A stretch of DNA of 64,000 bases, from positions 13,621 to 77,620 of the forward strand of contig CAJUAU010000014.1 of the NCBI GenBank assembly GCA_910584645.1, read 5' to 3'. The stretch comes from an uncultured Eubacterium sp. GTDB lineage: Bacteria; Bacillota; Clostridia; Lachnospirales; Lachnospiraceae. The notes below the pieces were generated by a model. It was not told the DNA's origin. It did no database searches and saw only the letters and a program-made list of their open reading frames with translations. A program made the translations under genes and the position numbers. Of the stretch, positions 40,803 through 48,812 are shown in pieces; within the stretch, counting starts at the first letter, position 1; every line of letters starts with the position of its first letter.

Positions 40803-42726
40803 TCACATCCCCGCCTCCGGTCCGTATCCCCTTTGACTTTCTCATAAAAAATATCACTGCTGCCTGAATCAGAAATCCCAGGATCACAGCCATGATCACC
40901 CACCACTGCCTGGTATCGTCCTCTGACTCTTCCTCATTTTCACCACTCAGCGGAGATAAAATATCCGTCTCAAAGGTCTGCTCCTGAGTCATCTCATTTC
41001 CCGCCTCATCGGCATAATAAAATGTGATCTTTCCCTGGGTGGCACCATACAGATCCGTACCTGTCAGCCCCTCCGCCGTGATCTCCATACTTCCCGACAT
41101 AGAAGTTCCTGCCTCGATATCCCCGATAAATGCAGCACCCGAAGGGGTAAGTCCATCCGCCTCCAGCATGGCACGGACATTGTAAAGTTTTCCCTTCCCC
41201 AGGTTCATCGCCTGGGTCAGCAGCTCCACCGTCTCCCCCAGCTGTATCGTTTTCGGCACACTCACTGAAGATATCTGAATCTGTACCGGCTGCTCGGCGG
41301 ATACTTTCATGGCACTCTCCGCCGTATGGGTTCCGCCCCTGGCGTCCGCATAATCCATGGCAACCCCAACACTGTACTGTCCCCGGGGCGCCGATGCATT
41401 TACCCGGAACCGAAAGGACAGATCACAGCTGCCTCCCGCCGCCAGCTCCCGCACATAACTGCTGCCCGTCCTGCCAAGGAGTTCTACATTCTCTCCCGGA
41501 GTTACGGAAACCATCATGTTCTTCACAGATTCTGTGCTGCTGGTATTACGAAGGGTGATCTTCGCGGTAAATTTTTCTCCGCACAAAATCTTTTTTCTGG
41601 AAAACTGATAGGAATCCATCATCACTTTAGGGGCAAATTTTGCCCTATTATCTTCCTCACCTTCCTGGGCGCCCTCAGTCCCCCCTGCCTTTTTTCCATC
41701 TGTAATGGTGACATACACCGTAAATTCCTGGCTGATCTCACTGCCAGCTTCATCCTGTCCGCTGACGGTTACGGTCACAGGGTAACTTCCATTATAACGG
41801 TCTTTCTTTAATTTTAAATTAAATGAAATAAGATAGCGCCCAGCCTTTTTCCCTGTCTTCCCATTCTTATAATACCTTAACTTTACCGCCTTTTCATAAT
41901 TCTTATGGACAAAGGGAATATTTTCCCCCTCCCCGAATTTGAGGGCGGCCCTCACCCGGTTTCCAGAAATCTTATATTTTGCCTGCAGCGGCAGCACGAG
42001 AACTGCACTGTCATTCCCGATCTTTGGAACATATCCTCTGGAGTAGGACTTCTCCATTCCCTTGTAGACATTCTGATTGTCGATAACAAACCCCGCCGCA
42101 CCGCCGCCTTCAGCCGCATCTCCCTTTGCGTCATCCCCTGCCTTTTTTCCATCTCTAATGGTAACATACACCGTAAATTCCTGGCTGATCTCACTGCCAG
42201 CTTCATCCTGTGCACTGGCAGACAATGTGACAGGGTAACTTCCATTGCAGCGCTCCTTTTTGAGATCCAGTTGAAAGGACACAAGATAACAACCTGTGGT
42301 TTGTCCCTGTTTTCCTGTCTTATGGTATCCAAAGGAAACCGCTTTCTCATAATTCTTATACACAAAGGGGTGATTTTCCGATTCCCCAAAGCGGAGGGTG
42401 ACCGTCATCTTATTTCCTGACAGTTTTCTTTTTGCCTGCAGTGGCAGCACGATCACCGCTTTGTTTTTTTCAACTTTGGGAACATATCCTCCGGCATAGG
42501 AATTTTCCATTCCTTCGTATATATTTTGGTTATCAATGCTAAACTCCGTCATGCCTCCGGTATCGGACATGCCCTGTTTGCTGTCTCCCTCCGAAGATTC
42601 TGCCCCGGAACTGTCTGTTTTCTCCTGTCCTGCAGCGCAGATCCGTGGAATTTCTGGACTTGTATCCAGTACAAGACAGCTCATCAGACACAATACAGCC
42701 GCTGCTTTTTTCCATCTACTACTCAT
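40795..42726 (-). CDS. Exported surface protein with duplicated domain and CARDB-like repeats (COG1361-like)
   Basis: 643 aa. Signal peptide (KKAAAVLCLMSCLVLDTSP, cleavage near AAG), then two near-identical ~135-residue modules (~50-195 and ~205-345) each starting F-x-IDNQN-x-Y-x-GM and ending EFTVYVTI-x-DGKKAG. Two Ig/CARDB-like modules follow (~360-480, ~480-590), then a C-terminal TM (~610-630) and basic tail. The layout is of membrane-anchored S-layer-like (COG1361) proteins that accompany ABC exporters. The two modules are also similar in DNA, pointing to recent duplication or gene conversion. It overlaps the ATPase gene by 8 nt and the next gene by 8 nt. Confidence 0.8.
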   Translation of the reverse strand: MSSRWKKAAAVLCLMSCLVLDTSPEIPRICAAGQEKTDSSGAESSEGDSKQGMSDTGGMTEFSIDNQNIYEGMENSYAGGYVPKVEKNKAVIVLPLQAKRKLSGNKMTVTLRFGESENHPFVYKNYEKAVSFGYHKTGKQGQTTGCYLVSFQLDLKKERCNGSYPVTLSASAQDEAGSEISQEFTVYVTIRDGKKAGDDAKGDAAEGGGAAGFVIDNQNVYKGMEKSYSRGYVPKIGNDSAVLVLPLQAKYKISGNRVRAALKFGEGENIPFVHKNYEKAVKLRYYKNGKTGKKAGRYLISFNLKLKKDRYNGSYPVTVTVSGQDEAGSEISQEFTVYVTITDGKKAGGTEGAQEGEEDNRAKFAPKVMMDSYQFSRKKILCGEKFTAKITLRNTSSTESVKNMMVSVTPGENVELLGRTGSSYVRELAAGGSCDLSFRFRVNASAPRGQYSVGVAMDYADARGGTHTAESAMKVSAEQPVQIQISSVSVPKTIQLGETVELLTQAMNLGKGKLYNVRAMLEADGLTPSGAAFIGDIEAGTSMSGSMEITAEGLTGTDLYGATQGKITFYYADEAGNEMTQEQTFETDILSPLSGENEEESEDDTRQWWVIMAVILGFLIQAAVIFFMRKSKGIRTGGGDVNE

Positions 42727-43366
42727 CTATCTCATTCCTTTCCAACATCAGATTCTTTACATGGTCACAAAGCTCTTCGATATCCTGTGCATTATGGCTT
42801 GCCAGCAGAATGGATTTTCCATCGGCTTTCAAGTCCTTGAGCAGTGCCCGGATTTCCACCACCCCGTACCGGTCCAGCCCGTTGAAGGGCTCATCCAGGA
42901 TAAGCACATCCGGATCTTCCATGATCGCCTGGGCGATGCCCAGCCTCTGACGCATTCCCAGAGAGTACTTGGATACCGGCTTTTTCATGTCCGGATCAAG
43001 TCCCACTCTCTGCAGCGTCTCCCGAATCTCTGATTTACCAATCCTTCCCTTTAGTGCAGCAAGGATCTTAAGGTTTTTGTATCCAGACAGATTGGGGATA
43101 AAACCCGGCGTCTCGATGATCACGCCCAGCCGGTCTGGAAAATCCACTTCCTTCCCTACCTGCCTGCCATTTACAACAATCTTTCCTCTGTCGCATTTCA
43201 TAAAGCCGCATATGCATTTCATAAGTACCGTCTTGCCACTTCCATTATTTCCCACCACGCCATAAATACTTCCCCGCGGGATTGAGAAATTGACATCCAT
43301 CAGCACCCGCTCTTTTCCAAAGGATTTATATACATGTTTTACTTCGATTCCTGTATTTTCTCCCAT
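42719..43366 (-). CDS. ABC transporter ATP-binding protein
   Basis: 215 aa. Walker A GNNGSGKTVLMK (~36-47), signature YSLGMRQRLGIAQAI (~132), Walker B VLILDEPFNGLDRYG (~155), H-loop LLASHNAQDIEEL. Text such as LGVIIETPGFIPNLSGYKNL is typical of bacitracin/lantibiotic-type exporters (BcrA/YtrE group). Start: ATG at 43366 or a TTG six nt upstream nearer the AGGAGG. It sits between two permease genes and the surface protein, with overlaps, so it powers this exporter. Confidence 0.93.
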   Translation of the reverse strand: MGENTGIEVKHVYKSFGKERVLMDVNFSIPRGSIYGVVGNNGSGKTVLMKCICGFMKCDRGKIVVNGRQVGKEVDFPDRLGVIIETPGFIPNLSGYKNLKILAALKGRIGKSEIRETLQRVGLDPDMKKPVSKYSLGMRQRLGIAQAIMEDPDVLILDEPFNGLDRYGVVEIRALLKDLKADGKSILLASHNAQDIEELCDHVKNLMLERNEIDE

Positions 43367-43384
43367 GATCAATCTCCCTCCTTG

Positions 43385-44290
43385 TTAGCTTGATGGTGCT
43401 GTCTGGCTGCCAGTAAAGGAAAATGGGTAATTTTTTATTTTCATAAGCGAAACCACAAAAAGCAGCATACTAAACAGCGAAAAAAACAGATAAGACTGCC
43501 ACAGTTTGGGCAGATTGTCATAGCCAAAGCTGTGCATATAATAGGTGGCATGGTTCAGGGGTGAGATCCAGCCGCTTATAATATTAGCGAAGCGGATCTT
43601 CTCCATGGAGATCCCAAACCATTCCGCCACGATATCAGGATTCATCAGCATCCCGAATCCACTAAAGACCACACCGCCTATCATTCCGCCATTACTCCTA
43701 AAAAGATTTAATAACAAAATGACTCCCGCCATAGAGACCGCATAGCCGGTCATCAATAAAAAGATGTGCAGCGTACAGCGGTAAGGATCCGTCAGCTCCA
43801 GAACTTTTACAAAGGAGGGAACTGCGATCTTTTCCCCGATGCCTGAATATCCTAAGATTGCCGCCGTGTCACTCCACAGGTTTGCCGGATATGCCCTTCC
43901 CGCCGACAAGAGCACCGTCGCCAGAAGGATAAAGACCATAAAACAAAAGGTTGCAGATATCAAGTATACGATCTGCCCCAGCATCCATACCCTCCGGTCC
44001 GTTCTTACCATTAAATAGGGCACTTCATTGGATAGGCTGGGCATATCTGAAAAAAGAAGAAGCAGCAGGATCGAAATGGCAAGCACCGACTGGGCGTCCC
44101 CGAAAGTCCATATAAAAGCTTCCATCCCCTGCAGATACGTTCCATGTTCCTGTGCAAACTGCATCACCTTATCCGACAGCAGAAAGCAAAATATAAAGGC
44201 AAGGAGAAAACACATTATGATCTGGGGATTTCTGTGCCATTTTCTAAAATTCGAGCGGGCGATGAACAGAACCTGTCTGACCTTATACAT
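43385..44290 (-). CDS. ABC transporter permease (first of pair in this order)
   Basis: 301 aa, about six to seven hydrophobic helices beginning after the basic segment FIARSNFRKWHRNPQI. A long loop lies between helices 2 and 3. The ATG at 44290 follows GGAGGTGCATCAAAC and overlaps the end of the other permease gene by 8 nt; an upstream in-frame start is rejected. ABC-2-type exporter permease; substrate unknown. Confidence 0.85.
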   Translation of the reverse strand: MYKVRQVLFIARSNFRKWHRNPQIIMCFLLAFIFCFLLSDKVMQFAQEHGTYLQGMEAFIWTFGDAQSVLAISILLLLLFSDMPSLSNEVPYLMVRTDRRVWMLGQIVYLISATFCFMVFILLATVLLSAGRAYPANLWSDTAAILGYSGIGEKIAVPSFVKVLELTDPYRCTLHIFLLMTGYAVSMAGVILLLNLFRSNGGMIGGVVFSGFGMLMNPDIVAEWFGISMEKIRFANIISGWISPLNHATYYMHSFGYDNLPKLWQSYLFFSLFSMLLFVVSLMKIKNYPFSFTGSQTAPSS

Positions 44291-44906
44291 GTTTGATGCA
44301 CCTCCCAAGAATTTCATAATAAAGTACGCCAATGAGCAGGATCATCCCTGCCAGCAGCAGCACAACCCCCGTATCCCCCAGCACCCACGTATGTTCCGGG
44401 GCATACCATTCCACCGGATACAGGCAGTACAATGTCTTAAAATAGCGCTGGTACAATATGACCAGCATATAAAACAGTACAAATCCACCACCATAGGCGA
44501 CATACCTGCTGTTTGCAGCGGCGGCAAGAGCCGCCGCCACCACCGCCCACAGCATCCCGGAGAGGAAGATCAGAAGAAGCTTCCATTCCATATCCTCCCC
44601 GCCGGTCAGAAGGTGGAATAAACATGCCGCTGCCAGCAGGCCGCCCCCGCTTATGCCGCAGGCAAGAAATTTTCCTAATATATAGGATGTTCTCCCGCAA
44701 CGGGGCAGGTATTCTTTGATGTAGCCGCTCTGGTAATCACTAAGCCATGCCGTAGAATAGGGCAGCGACGCCAGAACTGGCACACTGATCCGGAACAGTT
44801 CCGACTCAAATCCTGCGCGCCATAAAATAATACATTCGATCAGCAGCCCGGCGAGAAAATTCACACTGCCAAATGCCCGCTTTATATCTGTTTCAAAACT
44901 ATTCAT
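44283..44906 (-). CDS. ABC transporter permease (second)
   Basis: 207 aa with about six TM helices. The first cytoplasmic part is MNSFETDIKRAFGSVNF, and the loop LSDYQSGYIKEYLPRCGRTSYILGK is a common feature of ABC-2 permeases of the lantibiotic-immunity type. It overlaps the following permease by 8 nt, so the two are co-translated and likely form a heterodimer. Confidence 0.85.
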   Translation of the reverse strand: MNSFETDIKRAFGSVNFLAGLLIECIILWRAGFESELFRISVPVLASLPYSTAWLSDYQSGYIKEYLPRCGRTSYILGKFLACGISGGGLLAAACLFHLLTGGEDMEWKLLLIFLSGMLWAVVAAALAAAANSRYVAYGGGFVLFYMLVILYQRYFKTLYCLYPVEWYAPEHTWVLGDTGVVLLLAGMILLIGVLYYEILGRCIKHV

Positions 44907-44961
44907 AGCCGCAATCCTTCCCCGGGCCAGCCCCTCGATAATCCTGTACTGATATCATATA

Positions 44962-46497
44962 CTAGTACCCCAGTTCCTGGTTTATAACGGAACCGTCGAT
45001 GGCATTTATGGAAAGGATAATGCCTGTCTTTTTGCCCGCCTTTCCACCTCCGTATTCGTCCACCACTGTCCCCTCAAAATTCCAGACAGGAACTACCAGT
45101 CCCGTGTCAAAACTGTCCTTCTCACTGATCCTGGTATATACAAGGTTTACATCTGTTACCTTGACAGATACGCTCCCCCCTGCCTCCTTATCCTGTGCTG
45201 CATTTTCTATGACAACCATTTTCTCAAAGGTCTCTTTGATCTCATTAAAGGATTTTATGCGGCTGTCTTTTACCACCGTTTCACTTATGGAAAGCGGAGA
45301 AAGATAATGGAAACCTACGATGCCATTGTCATTTACGGCAACTGCCACCACTTCGCTTCCCCACATTTTTTTCACATAATCTTTGCCCTGCCAGCCATCC
45401 GTCAGCTTGTAACCGGCCTGATTATTAACAAACACATTATCCATCTTTCTCAGGCACAGAAAACGATATACATTCCTATATTTATCTGTCACATCTCCAC
45501 TTTGTAATAGCTGGGAGTATACCCCCTGTTCATAACATTTGTAATCATCAAGCCCCAGCTGCCCAAGGAGAGTGTTTACCTTCTGTTCCGCCTCTTCCTG
45601 GGACAGGGTCAAGGGTTCATTGCCCACACAGGAAATGGATCCACCTGGATCAACCATCGGAAATTCCGGTTCCTGACCATCCTTTTTCGGTGTGATCATC
45701 TGAAAATCATTCTCCACAACGGCAGAACTCAGATTATCACTATACCCGTTTTTGCTGCACTCGTACCGCAGACAGTTGCCATAATTTTCAGAATTCTGCA
45801 CAAACAGCGTATGATAGTTTCCGTCTTTTCCATCGCTCAATCCATAATACATTTCCCCATCTCCGTGCAGGTCATGCAGCCAGCTGTAGAATGTATCCTT
45901 GGGGTTGCTGTCATACAGATCTTTTATGCTGAGAATCTTATTCTGGGAGGGATGATCGGTAAGCTTCACCTTGTCCGGTGCCTTTTCATATTCCTTTTTC
46001 AAACCCGCAATGCTGTCTTCATACTCTTCGACCATGGCAGTATCTCCTGATTTCTTAGCATCATTTAATTCTTTTTTATAATCATTTATTTCTTTAGCGA
46101 CATCGGATTTTGTCCGGGTCTTTGCTTTACTGCCGTCGTAATATACCATCCCCGGCGTCAGCGTCTTTTGAACCCGCTCCAGAAAATCCTGCTTGATCTT
46201 TTGTGCCCGCACCCGGTATACCGAAAGCTTTTCTACCTCTGGCACCTCTACTTTCGCATCCACATCAACAACAACCTTTAATTTCTTATCCTCGATACGG
46301 GTCTTGTAGGTCTCATACTTTTTCACCTCTTCCCTGATCTGATCAAAAGTATTTGTATCATCTGTTTTTTGGGCCTCCTGCAGCATTTTATCCATATTCT
46401 TTTCTTTGACCACAGATTTCTCCGGATTGCTGGCACATCCAGCCAGCGTAAAAACCATCATTCCGGATAACATCAGCGCCATGCATTTTTTTTTCAT
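44962..46497 (-). CDS. Lipoprotein of the ABC exporter operon (DUF6034-like)
   Basis: 511 aa. Lipoprotein signal peptide with lipobox LAGC (Cys ~21). A helical stretch (~28-75) is followed by a large β-rich extracellular domain with EAEQKVNTLLGQLGLDDYKCY, LTDGWQGKDYVKKMWGSEVVAVAVNDNGIVGFHYLSPLSI (in part) and GLVVPVWNFEGTVVDEYG. The latter resembles two-domain YcdB/PepSY-like sensors. Similar lipoproteins (DUF6034) accompany ABC transporters and two-component systems in Lachnospiraceae; I am moderately sure of the name. Probably binds a ligand outside the membrane and reports to the kinase encoded just upstream. Confidence 0.75.
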   Translation of the reverse strand: MKKKCMALMLSGMMVFTLAGCASNPEKSVVKEKNMDKMLQEAQKTDDTNTFDQIREEVKKYETYKTRIEDKKLKVVVDVDAKVEVPEVEKLSVYRVRAQKIKQDFLERVQKTLTPGMVYYDGSKAKTRTKSDVAKEINDYKKELNDAKKSGDTAMVEEYEDSIAGLKKEYEKAPDKVKLTDHPSQNKILSIKDLYDSNPKDTFYSWLHDLHGDGEMYYGLSDGKDGNYHTLFVQNSENYGNCLRYECSKNGYSDNLSSAVVENDFQMITPKKDGQEPEFPMVDPGGSISCVGNEPLTLSQEEAEQKVNTLLGQLGLDDYKCYEQGVYSQLLQSGDVTDKYRNVYRFLCLRKMDNVFVNNQAGYKLTDGWQGKDYVKKMWGSEVVAVAVNDNGIVGFHYLSPLSISETVVKDSRIKSFNEIKETFEKMVVIENAAQDKEAGGSVSVKVTDVNLVYTRISEKDSFDTGLVVPVWNFEGTVVDEYGGGKAGKKTGIILSINAIDGSVINQELGY

Positions 46498-46522
46498 GCC
46501 TGTTCCCTCCTGTCAAAACGAA

Positions 46523-46553
46523 CGTCCATGTTGAAATCATTCTAACATGGACG
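46523..46553 (-). terminator. Hairpin between the kinase and lipoprotein genes
   Basis: Perfect 10-bp stem CGTCCATGTT / AACATGGACG with 11-nt loop, followed on the minus strand by TTCGTTTTG. A weak T-run suggests partial termination or RNA processing that would lower expression of downstream genes relative to the two-component system. Confidence 0.55.
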
Positions 46554-46577
46554 CATTCACCAAGTATTCATCGTTTT

Positions 46578-47960
46578 TTAAACAAATTGTAAAATCATCC
46601 GGGTCCCCTGTCCCATTTCGCTCTCGATCCGGATGCTGCAGTTGTGCCTTTTTAGTATCATCGCCGTGATGGCTAGTCCAAGTCCGGCACCGCCGCTTTT
46701 TCTGCTCCTTGACTTGTCGATCATGTAAAATGGTTCCAGGATCTTCTCCCTCTCCTCCTCTGGAATACCGGTTCCAAAATCCCTGACACAGATCGTATTT
46801 CCTGCTGCAGAGAGCAGGATCCGGTCTCCCCTCCGGCTCGCCTTTCTGGCATTGTCGATCAGATTGATCAGCACCTCGGTAAACAGGTCGGCATCCACCA
46901 GAAAAACCTCACCCTTTTCCTTACATTCCAGACGGATACCATCCTGCGCCAGACTCTGGCCGCAGGCCTCTGCCGCTCTATGAAATAAAATGCCTGCCGC
47001 TATCTCTTCCAAATGGATGTTGTCATTTTCCTCCAACAGCAGCAGATCCATCATCTTTCGTGAAAGCCTTTCCAGCCGGCAGCTTTCTTCATAAATATAA
47101 GAAAGCGCCTCCTCTTTATCCTCTTCCGGGAGCTTTACTGTCAGGAGCGTTCTGGCATACCCGGAGATCGCCGTCATAGGCGTCTTAAGTTCATGCGTTA
47201 GATTTCCCATAAATAACGTCCGCTTCCATTCTGCCTCCTTAAGTTTTTCGATGCGGAACTGCACCGCCTCTGCCATCTGGTTAAAGTTCCCGCTTAATTC
47301 TCCGATCTCATCCTTTCTCTCCACTTGAATCCTCTCATCGTACTGGCCCCTGGCGATCTGCTTTGCCCCGGTATTTAACTGCTGCAAGGGGAAAAGCACC
47401 TTATTTAACACGATAAAAAGCAGCAGGCAGACCGCCATGGTAATAATACAGGTGAGAACAACCAGCCCGAATCCCAGCAGTCTCATACGCTCCCACACAT
47501 AGGTGATATCCTCCAGTTTATATAGAGTACACTTGTCCCCTATTTGTGTGTTATAAACAAAAAAATGTTGATGCTCCCACTCCATCTGCGCCATCTTCAG
47601 ATCAGTATCAGAAATATAACTATACTCTAAAGCATTCAGCTCCTTCTGTTCAAACACCGTTTCATTATAGATCTCCTCCCCATCCTTCTCCAGGGAAAAG
47701 CAGACCGTCAGATCATCGTTATGCTGTTTGAGAATGTATTGCAGCACCTCTGTATCCAGAGAAAATCCTATGTCACCACTAATCTCATGGATACGGTCTT
47801 CCAATTGGGAGATCCCCTCCGTCACATTTTTAAAACTCTGTCCTTCCGCTGCCTCCAGAGAGATTCTTTTTACCAGACCATAAACTGCCACACTGCAGAA
47901 TGCGCATGAGAGCGAAATACTGATACAGCATATGAGAATGATCTTTGTCTTTAATCTCAT
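46578..47960 (-). CDS. Sensor histidine kinase
   Basis: 460 aa. TM1 (~7-30), extracellular sensor (~31-160), TM2 (~163-187), HAMP (~188-240: QQLNTGAKQIARGQYDERIQVERKDEIGEL), HisKA with GNLTHELKTPMTAISGYARTLL (phospho-His ~257), and HATPase with INLIDNARKAS (N-box), VRDFGTGIPEE (G1) and GGAGLGLAIT (G2). It follows the response regulator by 3 nt. Probably senses the substrate of the downstream exporter. Confidence 0.95.
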   Translation of the reverse strand: MRLKTKIILICCISISLSCAFCSVAVYGLVKRISLEAAEGQSFKNVTEGISQLEDRIHEISGDIGFSLDTEVLQYILKQHNDDLTVCFSLEKDGEEIYNETVFEQKELNALEYSYISDTDLKMAQMEWEHQHFFVYNTQIGDKCTLYKLEDITYVWERMRLLGFGLVVLTCIITMAVCLLLFIVLNKVLFPLQQLNTGAKQIARGQYDERIQVERKDEIGELSGNFNQMAEAVQFRIEKLKEAEWKRTLFMGNLTHELKTPMTAISGYARTLLTVKLPEEDKEEALSYIYEESCRLERLSRKMMDLLLLEENDNIHLEEIAAGILFHRAAEACGQSLAQDGIRLECKEKGEVFLVDADLFTEVLINLIDNARKASRRGDRILLSAAGNTICVRDFGTGIPEEEREKILEPFYMIDKSRSRKSGGAGLGLAITAMILKRHNCSIRIESEMGQGTRMILQFV

Positions 47961-47963
47961 AAC

Positions 47964-48638
47964 CTATTCCTCCAGCCTGTAACCCATCTTTGAAACAGTT
48001 TTTATATTGTCATTTAAGGAAAGTTTTTTTCGGAGCTGCCCGATATGCACATCCACCGTTCTCGTCTCGCCGAGGTAATCCACTCCCCACACCCGCCGCA
48101 GCAGCTCTTCCCTGGATATGGCGATATTTTTATTCCGGGCCAGCACACAGAGCAGGTCAAACTCCATGGGCTTCAATAATACCTCCTTGCCATTTTTTCT
48201 GACGGAATGCTCCAGAAAATTGATCTCCACATCCAAAATGCGGATGACATCTCCAAGTTTCTTCGTTCTCTCCAGCACCTTTTCCATCCGCACCATAAGC
48301 TCCAGCATATCAAAGGGCTTTACGATATAATCTTCTGCCCCGCCCTGCAGCCCCTGTATCTTCGAGTTAATATCGTCTTTGGCCGTCAGAAATATGACCG
48401 GTATCTCATAGGTCCTGACGATCTCAAACAGATCAAACCCATCCATTCCGGGCAGCATGACATCCAGCAGGGCAATATCATAGGCGTGCTCTTCTTCTAA
48501 TGCCTCCGCCGCCTCCCTGCCATCATGAAACATCTTCGTCCCATACCCCGCCACTTTAAGATTCATCGCTATCATCTTTGCAATGGAGATCTCATCCTCC
48601 ACGATCAAAACCCTGTTCTGTTCCATTTTTGTATTCAT
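47964..48638 (-). CDS. OmpR-family response regulator
   Basis: 224 aa. Receiver domain with acidic pocket VEDE (~11-14), phosphorylated Asp in ALLDVMLPGMDG (~57), and Lys in DYIVKPFD (~108); winged-helix effector domain (~130-222) with ISREELLRRVWG and RTVDVHIGQLRKKL. The start at 48638 follows AAAGGAGG; the longer frame lacks support. First gene of an eight-gene operon ending at 39981. Confidence 0.95.
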   Translation of the reverse strand: MNTKMEQNRVLIVEDEISIAKMIAMNLKVAGYGTKMFHDGREAAEALEEEHAYDIALLDVMLPGMDGFDLFEIVRTYEIPVIFLTAKDDINSKIQGLQGGAEDYIVKPFDMLELMVRMEKVLERTKKLGDVIRILDVEINFLEHSVRKNGKEVLLKPMEFDLLCVLARNKNIAISREELLRRVWGVDYLGETRTVDVHIGQLRKKLSLNDNIKTVSKMGYRLEE

Positions 48639-48684
48639 GCTGCGAGCCTCCTTTGCGACTTTCAAAAATATTTAAGCTTTATTT

Positions 48685-48713
48685 ATTATAGCAACTAACA
48701 AAAACAATATCAA
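48685..48713 (-). promoter_or_regulatory. Promoter of the two-component/ABC operon
   Basis: Minus strand: TTGATA (48713-48708), 17-nt spacer, TATAAT (48690-48685), 47 nt before the regulator's start codon. Back-to-back with the promoter of the hybrid kinase. Confidence 0.8.
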
Positions 48714-48739
48714 TTGAGTAAATGCGATATTTTCAAGTC

Positions 48740-48768
48740 TTGTAGATTTTAATGTTCTGTTATATAAT
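48740..48768 (+). promoter_or_regulatory. Promoter of the hybrid kinase gene
   Basis: TTGTAG (48740-48745), 17-nt spacer, TATAAT (48763-48768), 45 nt before the start codon. Confidence 0.75.
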
Positions 48769-48812
48769 GATACCAGGGTCAAAGTACTTTAACTATATAT
48801 GAGGTGAACAAC

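Noticed and set aside
41690..42550. CRISPR-like or transposon repeat
   Set aside because: The repeat is in frame within one coding sequence and corresponds to duplicated protein modules. No CRISPR array was seen anywhere in the window.
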